This document shows, in pieces, positions 57,808-64,000 of a DNA stretch of 64,000 nt (position 1 is its first letter; the number at the start of each line of letters is the position of its first letter). Location: positions 146,738-210,737 of the forward strand of contig NZ_AULH01000009.1 of the NCBI RefSeq assembly GCF_000425185.1. Reading direction: 5' to 3'. The notes below the pieces were generated by a model, which was not told the origin of the DNA, searched no databases, and saw only the letters and a list, made by a program, of their open reading frames with translations. Made by a program: the position numbers and the translations under genes. The DNA is from Pleomorphomonas koreensis DSM 23070. GTDB lineage: Bacteria; Pseudomonadota; Alphaproteobacteria; Rhizobiales; Pleomorphomonadaceae.

Positions 57808-58785
57808 TCACAGCCAACGCTTCCAGCGGAACAGGCCATAGGTGCCGGCCGCCGACAGGATCATTGCCGCGACGCCCCAGACATAGCCGTAGCTCCAGTC
57901 GAGTTCGGGCATGAACTTGAAGTTCATGCCGTAGAAGCTGGCCACCAGCGTCGGCGGCATGAAGATCACCGCGAGAACCGAGAAGATCTTGATGGTGTCG
58001 TTCTGCTGGATCGAGATCAGGCCGAGCGTCGCGTCGAGCAGGAAAGTGATGCGCTCCTCCTGGCCGCGGCAATGGTCGGCCAGCGCGGTGACGTCGCTCT
58101 TCATCGGCTTCAGGCGGGCGACATCCTCCTTGGAGTAGCGCGTCCCTTCCATCTTGGCGGTGAGGAACAGCAGGAGGCGGGAGAGCGAGATCAGGCTCTC
58201 CTGGAAATGGCCGAGCCGCAGGCCCTCGCGGCCGATGCGCCTCAGCGAGCTCTTGTAGCGGTCGCCGGTCGGCGAGGTGCGCGAATCGTCCTCGAACACG
58301 CGGCGGGCAATGGTCTCGATGCGGGCGCCCGACTGCTCGATGACGTCGGCGAGCCGGTCGATGGCCGCCTCCAGGATGGTGAGTAGCGCGCCGTGCGAGG
58401 TCGTCACGTTGGCGCCCGCCGTCGTCACGTTCTTGATGGCGAGCGGGATGGTGCCCGGCTCGTCGTAGCGGACGGTGACGAGGTGCTTTTCGGTGAGCAC
58501 GAAGGTGACGACGGTGATGCCCGGATCGTTGCCGCCGGCGCGGCAGGGCAGGGCGGCGGTGAGATAGAGGACGTCGTTCACCGCCGAAAGGCGGCTCGAC
58601 GGCTCGATCTCCTCCATCTCGGCGCGGGTGGGCAGCTCGGCGCCGATGAACCGCTCCACCGCCAGCTCCTCGTCGCGCGTCGGCGTCATCAGGTCGATCC
58701 AGAGCGTGTGCTGATCCGGCACCAGCGCGCCGCAGTTGGGCGCGTACTCGAGCTTGTCGCCGACGGGATGGAAGGCGTTGAGCAT
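57808..58785 (-). CDS. corA: CorA-family magnesium transporter
   Basis: The 325-residue protein has a large N-terminal cytoplasmic domain (about residues 1-255) and two C-terminal membrane helices (about 262-284 and 298-316) around the selectivity motif YGMNF. This is the CorA pentameric channel layout for Mg2+, Co2+ or Ni2+. The preceding IFMPPTLVASF helix is standard. The ATG at 58785 is preferred over a TTG two codons upstream. Confidence 0.92.
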   Translation of the reverse strand: MLNAFHPVGDKLEYAPNCGALVPDQHTLWIDLMTPTRDEELAVERFIGAELPTRAEMEEIEPSSRLSAVNDVLYLTAALPCRAGGNDPGITVVTFVLTEKHLVTVRYDEPGTIPLAIKNVTTAGANVTTSHGALLTILEAAIDRLADVIEQSGARIETIARRVFEDDSRTSPTGDRYKSSLRRIGREGLRLGHFQESLISLSRLLLFLTAKMEGTRYSKEDVARLKPMKSDVTALADHCRGQEERITFLLDATLGLISIQQNDTIKIFSVLAVIFMPPTLVASFYGMNFKFMPELDWSYGYVWGVAAMILSAAGTYGLFRWKRWL

Positions 58786-59085
58786 GGGCAACGTCCGGAA
58801 TCTCCGGCCTTCGCGAGGCCGGTTCGCTTGGCGATGGGCAATGTCTCCGAATGCGGCCGCGTCTCCCCCGAAGGAAAGCGCCGCCGTTCGTCTGTCTATA
58901 CGGGGGCACGGCGGCGGTCGAGTCTTTCCCGCCTATCCTTGCACAGGGCAATGGTCTTCAGGCGATTGCCCGGCTGTTTTCTGTTCCGCGTCGGCCGCCG
59001 CCCCTCGGGCTTTCCGCGCCGTTGCAGCCTTGCGCCGCCTAGGCGATCTGATAAGTGTTTCGTCGGATGGAGAGGCGAGGAGAGC
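58786..59085. other. Divergent upstream region of corA and the DUF2946-like gene
   Basis: 300 bases without a credible gene. It serves as the 5' region of both corA (minus) and the next plus-strand gene. A GGCAAT / ATTGCC pair near 58947-58966 is the only dyad noticed. No riboswitch fold (such as an M-box) was evident by eye for corA. Confidence 0.4.
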
Positions 59086-59469
59086 ATGGCGCGCGGCGGC
59101 TGGCGACGGGAACTGGCGGGACTGGGACGCGACGTGCTGCGCGTCCTGCTGGCCTACACGCTGCTGCTGCCGATGCTGGTGCCGGTCGCGCTGGTCCGCG
59201 CCGAGGCGTCTGCGCCGTCGGTGATCGTTCACTCCCTCTGTTCCGCGATGCCGCAGGCCGCCGATGACCAGCCGGAAAAGTCCACGGTATCGGTCGATTG
59301 CCTGATCTGCTGCCTGGTTCCCGCCGCCGGCCTTCCGCCACAGGCGGCCGCGCAGCCTGCGCCGGTCGAGGTCGTGCTGCCGCTGCGCCGCATCCTGGCG
59401 ACGACGACCGTCCGCCTCGTGCCCGAGGGCGAGCCGCCGCCGCAACGGGCGCCGCCCCGCCTCGCCTGA
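59086..59469 (+). CDS. DUF2946-like exported or membrane protein
   Basis: The 127-residue protein has a hydrophobic N-terminal segment (VLRVLLAYTLLLPMLVPVALVRAEA, about residues 17-41) that may be a signal peptide or anchor. The central cysteine group (HSLCSAMP, then VDCLICCLVP) and the C-terminal RAPPRLA resemble DUF2946 proteins, which are often found beside copper genes. GGAGA lies three bases before the ATG. A PCuAC chaperone gene follows after 114 bases, supporting a copper-related role. Confidence 0.65.
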   Translation: MARGGWRRELAGLGRDVLRVLLAYTLLLPMLVPVALVRAEASAPSVIVHSLCSAMPQAADDQPEKSTVSVDCLICCLVPAAGLPPQAAAQPAPVEVVLPLRRILATTTVRLVPEGEPPPQRAPPRLA

Positions 59470-59583
59470 CCGATACCGGCCACGCCACAGGATGCGGAGG
59501 CCGTCTTCGCGTGCATCGCGCCGGCCTGAAGCGCCGGCCCGCCGGCGCCACAGGCGATCGGCCGTCAATGACAGAGGTTTCCC

Positions 59584-60153
59584 ATGTTGCAGAATTCCCG
59601 CAAACTATTCCGCGCCGCGCTGGTTGCCGGCCTCCTCGCGGCGCTGCCCGCCGTCTCGGGCTTCGCGGCCGAACCGGCCGTCGCCCACGAGTTCAAGGCC
59701 GGGGAGCTGACCCTGAAGCATCCGTGGACGCGCGCCACGCCGAAAGGCGCCGAGATGGGCGGCGGCTTCGTCGCCATCGTCAACGCCGGCAGCGAGGCGG
59801 ACAAGCTCATCGGCGGCAGCTTCGCGCTGGCCGGCCGCACCGAGGTGCACGAGATGAAGATGGAAGGCGACGTCATGAAGATGCGCAAGCTCGACGGCGG
59901 CCTCGACATCCCGGCCGGCAGCACCGTCGAGCTGAAGCCGGGCTCCTACCACCTGATGTTCATGGAACTGAGCGCCCCGCTCGAGGCTGGCGCCAAGGTG
60001 AAGGGCTCGCTGGTGTTCGAGAAGGCCGGCGAGGTGCCGGTGGAGTTCGCCGTCGAGGCGATCGACGCCACGGCCAAGGGCCACAAGACCGGCGGCCATG
60101 GCGCCATGCCGATGGACGGCGGCGAGATGGGCAAGGCCGGCCACGGCGGCTGA
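59584..60153 (+). CDS. Periplasmic copper chaperone PCu(A)C
   Basis: The 189-residue protein has a signal peptide (about residues 1-28, ending SGFAA). The copper site of the PCuAC family, H-M-x10-M-x21-H-x-M, is seen in VHEMKMEGDVMKM and GSYHLMFM. A C-terminal His/Met/Gly-rich tail (KGHKTGGHGAMPMDGGEMGKAGHGG) adds likely metal ligands. The family delivers Cu(I) to cytochrome oxidase. A DUF2946-like gene precedes it and a strong terminator follows. Confidence 0.93.
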   Translation: MLQNSRKLFRAALVAGLLAALPAVSGFAAEPAVAHEFKAGELTLKHPWTRATPKGAEMGGGFVAIVNAGSEADKLIGGSFALAGRTEVHEMKMEGDVMKMRKLDGGLDIPAGSTVELKPGSYHLMFMELSAPLEAGAKVKGSLVFEKAGEVPVEFAVEAIDATAKGHKTGGHGAMPMDGGEMGKAGHGG

Positions 60154-60188
60154 CCACGGGACCGCGGATCACCCGCCGCCTGAAAGCG

Positions 60189-60220
60189 AAACGGCCGGAG
60201 CACGCCGCTCCGGCCGTTTT
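60189..60220 (+). terminator. Rho-independent terminator after the PCuAC gene
   Basis: AAACGGCCGGAGC (60189-60201) and GCTCCGGCCGTTT (60207-60219) form a perfect 13-bp stem with a 5-base loop, followed by T and CG. The stop codon lies 36 bases upstream. Confidence 0.9.
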
Positions 60221-60369
60221 CGTAGTCGTCCGCCTGTGTTCCGAGGGCATAAACCCACCTCACGCGACAAGCCGCAGACGGCCAATCGCGCCAAGCCTTC
60301 GGACCAAGCTGGAAGAAAGTCGCCCGCCGGGCCGGCCACGGAGGGCGCCGGCCCCGGAAAGCCGATCGA

Positions 60370-60561
60370 TCAGTCCTCGTAAGAGAACATCGGCGCGGTC
60401 TGCTGACCGGTCGTGTAGTCCTTCTGCTGCACCTGGCGGCGCATGGCGCGCGCGGCAGCATTCACCGCGGGAATGCCGATCTCATGATACTGAGCATCGA
60501 GTTCGATTTCGCTGCCTTGTTGGATCTGACCTTTGTTGACAGCGTCAGCCTGCTTGACCAT
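60370..60561 (-). CDS. Short protein of unknown function
   Basis: The 63-residue protein is polar, Gln-rich and probably helical (IGIPAVNAAARAMRRQVQQKD) with an acidic aromatic tail (MFSYED). There is no signal or membrane segment. I start at MVKQADAVNKGQ (60561); the open frame continues to a GTG at 60585. Codon use is normal for the genome. No family is recognised, so it could also be a chance frame. Confidence 0.45.
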   Translation of the reverse strand: MVKQADAVNKGQIQQGSEIELDAQYHEIGIPAVNAAARAMRRQVQQKDYTTGQQTAPMFSYED

Positions 60562-61052
60562 CTGGGTTCCGTCCTGCCCGGTCACCGGGATACGTGGTTT
60601 GTATTATGTATTCGTTCGGGAGCGTCGTGTTTAAATCACGCCTTCGACGGTCATATATTAAGCCCGCGAATGAGGCCGAACAAGGGCAGGCAGCATTCGC
60701 ACGCTTCGGGTTTCCCACTACGTCGGACTAGATTTTCAGAGGCGTGACCAAAATGCGACATTTGCTTTGCCCCTCATCATGGTCAAAAGCTGAACAAGTA
60801 TTCAGCTCTCTGCAAAGCACCTGACAATAGCAAGAAAAACTTAACGGCAATTTAAGCAAAAGCTGTTCGGTCGCCTGGAACGCCTGCCTACTGGCGCGGC
60901 GGCCACCAGCGGAATGCAGAAATCATCGATCGCACGGTAAAAATCGTCGTCCGGCAGGGCAGGGCGAAAACGTCGGGCGCCGTCGCGAGGACTCGCGGCA
61001 GCCGGAAGTAAACGCAATTCCTCTCCCCGCCGGTCAACGTTCTTCGCACCTT
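60562..61052. other. Gene-free, AT-richer stretch
   Basis: Nearly 500 bases without a convincing gene. The part from 60590 to 60870 is AT-richer than average. It holds a 7-bp hairpin AGCTGAA-CAAGTA-TTCAGCT (60788-60807) and a consensus-spaced CtrA-type box (60841-60855). It may carry an upstream region for the short gene ending at 60370 or an unrecognised small RNA. The open frame at 60841-61056 on the minus strand has no protein-like features. Confidence 0.4.
60841..60855. promoter_or_regulatory. Perfect CtrA-type TTAA-N7-TTAA box
   Basis: TTAA-CGGCAAT-TTAA has both half-sites intact with exact 7-base spacing in GC-rich DNA. It lies about 280 bases upstream of the short minus-strand gene at 60561, with an AT-rich tract next to it. 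What it controls is not clear. Confidence 0.5.
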
Positions 61053-61982
61053 TCAATGCCCCATCAGCGCGGACACATGGGCGGCGGCCGACAGGCCGAG
61101 CGCGTCGATGTCGTAGCCGCCCTCGAGCAGCGAGACGATGCGGCCGCCGCAGACGCGGTCGGCGACCTCCATCAGTGCGCGGGTGAGGACGGCATAATCG
61201 CCCTCGACAAAGTTGAGATCGGCAAGCGGATCGCGGAAATGCGCATCGAAACCGGCCGACAGCACCAGGAGGTCGGGACGGAAGGCCGCGACGGCCGGCA
61301 GGATGCGATCGTTGAACGCGGCGAGCGCCACGGCGCCGTTGGCGCCGGCGTTGAGCGGCACATTGAGGATGTTGCCGGCAGCGCCGGTTTCCGACGCCTC
61401 GCCGGTACCGGGGAACAACTGCGCCTGATGGATCGAGGCGTAGAACACCGTTGCGTCGGCCTGGAAGATGTTCTGCGTGCCGTTGCCGTGATGGACGTCG
61501 AAGTCGACGATGGCGACGCGCTCGGCGCCGTGCGCCGCCTGGGCATGGCGGGCGGCGACGGCGGCATGGTTGAAGAAGCAGAAGCCCATGGCGTGCCGGG
61601 CGCTGGCGTGGTGGCCGGGCGGCCGGGCGGCGGAAAAGGCGTTGTCGACGAGGCCGGTCATCACCTCGTCGACGGCAAGGCAGGCGGCGCCGGCCGCCAG
61701 CCGTGCCGCCTCGTAGGTGCCGTTCGACAGGATGGTGTCGTTGCTGATCGACATCAGGCCGTCGTGCGGCGCCTGGATGCGGATGTGGTCGACATAGGCG
61801 GCCGGATGGACGCGCTGGATCTCCTCGTCGGTGACCGGCCGTGCCAGATCGCGGATCAAATGCTGGAACGCCTCGCCCTCCAGCCGCTGCTCGATGGCGG
61901 CAATGCGCTCGGGCTGCTCGGGATGGTTGGGCGGGGCAAGGTGGTCGCGATAGCGCGGGTGGCTCAGAAAAAGTGTCCGCAA
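61053..61982 (-). CDS. Histone deacetylase family protein
   Basis: The 309-residue zinc hydrolase has HPEQPERIAAIEQRL, then PPGHHASARHAMGFCFFNHAAVAA with the catalytic His pair, IVDFDVHHGNGTQ and LSAGFDAH as the metal ligands, and the C-terminal LLEGGYDIDALG. In bacteria these act on acetylated polyamines or other small amides. The start appears to be a TTG at 61982 (MRTLFLSHPRYRDHLAPPNHPEQP), which matches the family N-terminus; the open frame continues upstream to 62063. Confidence 0.9.
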   Translation of the reverse strand: MRTLFLSHPRYRDHLAPPNHPEQPERIAAIEQRLEGEAFQHLIRDLARPVTDEEIQRVHPAAYVDHIRIQAPHDGLMSISNDTILSNGTYEAARLAAGAACLAVDEVMTGLVDNAFSAARPPGHHASARHAMGFCFFNHAAVAARHAQAAHGAERVAIVDFDVHHGNGTQNIFQADATVFYASIHQAQLFPGTGEASETGAAGNILNVPLNAGANGAVALAAFNDRILPAVAAFRPDLLVLSAGFDAHFRDPLADLNFVEGDYAVLTRALMEVADRVCGGRIVSLLEGGYDIDALGLSAAAHVSALMGH

Positions 61983-62237
61983 GGTGCGACGGTCTCCGGA
62001 GGGACGCCTCTGGTGTCCGTGAAAATCCGGAGACAGAGGACCCCGCCGGCGCCGCGCCGTCAAGTGGCGGGAAGGCTTAGCGGTGTGCCAACCGGAGACG
62101 GACAGCCGGGCCGTCAGATGGATGTAGGCGTCGAGAAGGCGTGCAGCTTCCCTGGCGGCGATGCCGAGTTTCGACCACGGCGGTATGCCGCGCGCCGGCC
62201 AGCGGGAGACCGGCGTTCCGATTCCGCAACGGAACGA

Positions 62238-63248
62238 TCAGGAACCGAAGCCGTTCCGGTCGCGCGGCGCCGCCGCCCGGGTCAAACGGTCGCGAATCGC
62301 CTCGCCGAGGCCATTGGCGGGAATCGGCGCCACGGCAATGCCGGAAATGTCGTCGCCGTCGACGCGGCGCAGCATGTCGAACAGGTTGGCCGCCGCCTCG
62401 CGCAGGTTGCCCGACGGACTGAGGTTGAGGACGCGCGCCGCCTCGCCGACGCCGCGGACCGGCGCGCCGCCGAAGGCGAGCAGCGCCTCGCCCGGCTCGA
62501 CGCGATGCACGTCGAGTCGCACGCGGGCGCGGGGGGCGTAGTGGGAGGCGAGCATGCCGGGCGCCACCGGCGCGGCCGACGGGTCGCCTTCCGAGCGGAC
62601 AACGGTGAGGCCGGCCGCCGCCTCGATCTCCTCGCGGGCCAGCCCGCCCGGCCGGAGCAGATAGGGAATGCCGCCCTGCACCTGCAGGATGGTCGATTCG
62701 AGGCCGACCTCGGTGCGGCCGCCGTCGAGGATCAGCGGAATGCGGCGGGAGAGGTCGCCATAGACGTGGGCGGCGGAGGTCGGGCTGACGTGGCCGGAGA
62801 CATTGGCGCTCGGCGCGACGATTGGCACGCCGGCGGCGACGATCAGGTCGAGCGCCACCCGGTGCGCTGGCATGCGCACGGCGAGCGTGTCGAGACCGGC
62901 GGTGGCCAGCGAGGAAACCGGGCAGTCCGGCCGCGCCGGCAGCACCAGCGTCAGCGGCCCCGGCCAGAAGGTCTCGGCCAGATGCCGCGACAGCGGATCG
63001 AAATCGACCAGAGTTGCGGCCATGTCGACACCGGCCACATGGGCGATCAGCGGGTTGAAGGAGGGCCGGCCCTTGGCCTCGTAGATGGCAGCGACGGCCT
63101 CGCCGCGCGTCGCGTCGGCGCCGAGGCCGTAGACGGTCTCGGTCGGGAAGGCGACGAGATCGCCCCGCCGAATGTGATCGGCGGCAAGGCGGATCGCCGC
63201 GTCGGTCGCCGCTTCGATGCGGGCAAGCTCTTGGGAACGGTGGGGCAC
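62238..63248 (-). CDS. L-threonylcarbamoyladenylate synthase (Sua5 type)
   Basis: The 336-residue enzyme makes threonylcarbamoyl-AMP for the t6A37 modification of tRNAs. The YrdC domain (about residues 15-205) has LVAFPTETVYGLGADA, KGRPSFNPLIAHV and ANVSGHVSPTSA. The C-terminal Sua5 domain (about 220-330) follows the APGMLASHYAP linker. I use a GTG start at 63248 with AGGA upstream; the upstream ATG at 63305 would add 19 unconserved residues. Confidence 0.93.
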   Translation of the reverse strand: MPHRSQELARIEAATDAAIRLAADHIRRGDLVAFPTETVYGLGADATRGEAVAAIYEAKGRPSFNPLIAHVAGVDMAATLVDFDPLSRHLAETFWPGPLTLVLPARPDCPVSSLATAGLDTLAVRMPAHRVALDLIVAAGVPIVAPSANVSGHVSPTSAAHVYGDLSRRIPLILDGGRTEVGLESTILQVQGGIPYLLRPGGLAREEIEAAAGLTVVRSEGDPSAAPVAPGMLASHYAPRARVRLDVHRVEPGEALLAFGGAPVRGVGEAARVLNLSPSGNLREAAANLFDMLRRVDGDDISGIAVAPIPANGLGEAIRDRLTRAAAPRDRNGFGS

Positions 63249-63401
63249 GGAGGGTCCTGCGATGGGGCGGCTCTGGCCCGCCCGAAGCCGATTGTGTGGG
63301 ACCAATCTATGGCGGCGTCAAGGCCGGGAGGGAAGGGGGTGGTCATGGCTTGCGATTTGGCTTTTGATCCATGATCGCATGGCTCGGAGATGGAATACGA
63401 A

Positions 63402-63676
63402 ATGACATCCGTCACTCCACCCGTCGTTCCGGAACTCGATGTTTCCGACCTGAACCGTTCCCTGTCCTTCTATCAAACGGTTCTCGGCTTCCGGATCCAT
63501 GCCGAAAGGCCGGAAGAGCGCTTTGCCTATCTCTTGCGCGGCGAGGTGCATTTGATGCTGCAGGAAGCGCAGGGACCGGGGCGGCGTTTTCGTACCGCCC
63601 TGCTGGAATATCCATTTGGAAGGGGCATCAACCTTCAGATTGAAGTCTCCGATGTGGATCACCTGTGTTCCAAGGC
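63402..63676 (+). pseudogene. VOC (glyoxalase-fold) gene truncated by an insertion sequence
   Basis: The frame opens with a bleomycin-resistance/glyoxalase-type domain: PPVVPELDVSDLNRSLSFYQTVLGFRIHAERPEERFAYLLRGEVHLML, and then PFGRGINLQIEVSDVDHL. The sequence stops resembling the family at about residue 92 (near 63676), where the insertion sequence starts. The open frame runs on to 63815 through insertion-sequence DNA, so the last ~46 codons are not native. The start could also be the ATG at 63390. It probably lacks the last part of the fold and is inactive. Confidence 0.75.
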
Positions 63677-64000
63677 AGGATCGTGTCCCAGGGCGTGGTG
63701 TAGCTTCGGCGCTCGCCGTGCCTTCCGGACAGAGCCGGGAACGTGTCAGCTTGCCGCTGGCAGGCTGATGAGCGGATCATCGCTCATCGTGGCGATGGTC
63801 TCAAGTGTCATGTAGCGGGACCGCTGGACGGCCCACTCGTCATTTTGTTCGAGCAGCAGCGCCCCGACGAGTCTGACGATTGCGTCATCGTTGGGAAAGA
63901 TGCCGACGACCTCTGTCCGTCGTTTGATCTCGCCGTTGAGACGTTCGATGGGGTTTGTGCTGTGAAGCTTGGTCCAGTGCTGCCTGGGAAAGGTCATGTA
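63677..64000. mobile_element. IS256-family insertion sequence, partial (runs off the window)
   Basis: The left end is at about 63677, estimated from the loss of the VOC reading frame and the change to a GGATCGTGTCCC-like end. The transposase gene lies inside on the minus strand. The right end is beyond position 64000, so the terminal repeats and target duplication cannot be compared. Confidence 0.75.
63746..64000 (-). CDS. IS256 (mutator-type) transposase, C-terminal part only
   Basis: About 84 codons are visible, from the window edge to the stop at 63746. LHSTNPIERLNGEIKRRTEVVGIFPN is the conserved C-terminal block of IS256/mutator transposases, followed by DDAIVRLVGALLLEQNDEWAVQRSRYMTLETI. 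The N-terminal part, including most of the catalytic DDE residues, is outside the window. It is the element responsible for breaking the VOC gene. Confidence 0.93.
   Translation of the reverse strand, partial: YMTFPRQHWTKLHSTNPIERLNGEIKRRTEVVGIFPNDDAIVRLVGALLLEQNDEWAVQRSRYMTLETIATMSDDPLISLPAAS

Noticed and set aside
60841..61056. 71-codon minus-strand open frame next to the histone deacetylase gene
   Set aside because: It is downstream of and overlaps the deacetylase end by four bases, is Arg/Pro-rich, and looks like a chance frame; the region is better explained as regulatory.

Overview
The window is GC-rich chromosomal DNA from an alphaproteobacterium, most likely of the order Hyphomicrobiales (Rhizobiales). 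The evidence is a CcrM-type GANTC DNA methyltransferase, a PopZ-family (DUF2497) polar protein, the alphaproteobacterial ATP synthase order atpI-atpB-atpE-atpF2(b')-atpF, an alphaproteobacterial LexA box (GTTC-N7-GTTC), CtrA-like TTAA-N7-TTAA sites, and palindromic intergenic repeats of the type common in rhizobial genomes. I do not assign a genus. No tRNA, rRNA or CRISPR array was found.

Layout. Positions 1 to about 3285 are the right end of a prophage or integrated island: a small membrane protein, a serine resolvase, a BRO-type antirepressor that carries a 19-bp inverted duplication inside its coding sequence, and an AT-rich orphan membrane protein. From 3435 the chromosome is ordinary: a Pcm-like methyltransferase, tolC, popZ, a YnfA-like protein, a low-complexity Ser/Thr-rich protein, a LysR regulator divergent from a DUF1127 protein, valS with an AT-richer insert, and a phosphoesterase. 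A minus-strand pterin cluster follows (folP-folB-folK plus an MfnB/DUF556-like gene), then a deoxyribosyltransferase-like gene and the uvrA/ssb divergent pair with a LexA box. Next come a GNAT protein, a zinc alcohol dehydrogenase, an HxlR regulator divergent from an NmrA-like oxidoreductase, a metallo-beta-lactamase-fold enzyme coupled to a zincin, and a radical SAM protein. Then come a glycosyltransferase, a DUF1993 protein and ccrM behind a structured leader with CtrA-like sites.

The middle holds mutY, a DUF721 gene, dsbA, smc, the F0 part of ATP synthase behind a good sigma-70 promoter, rnhB, aroC, an amidohydrolase, an Lrp regulator divergent from alanine dehydrogenase, an RlmD/RumA-like RNA methyltransferase, tlyA and an MFS transporter. 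After that come a metallo-beta-lactamase-fold hydrolase (with three GANTC sites upstream), a DUF1499 protein, a DnaJ-class co-chaperone, pdxH, xseB, dxs, a GNAT protein, a cpdB-like nucleotidase, an AraC regulator, a small secreted protein and corA. The right part has a DUF2946-like protein with a PCuAC copper chaperone, a histone-deacetylase-family hydrolase, a Sua5/TsaC enzyme, and a VOC (glyoxalase-fold) gene broken by an IS256-family insertion sequence that runs off the window edge.

How it fits together. Most genes are housekeeping: translation, DNA repair, chromosome organisation, ATP synthase, and folate, isoprenoid, PLP and aromatic biosynthesis. Cell-cycle control is a recurring theme: ccrM, smc and popZ are present, and there are CtrA-like boxes (upstream of ccrM, possibly tolC, and a consensus-spaced orphan at 60841) and a GANTC cluster at 47061. 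The least explained signals are the leader RNA of ccrM, the inverted duplication inside the antirepressor gene, the foreign-looking insert in valS, and the MfnB-like gene that lacks the expected lysines.
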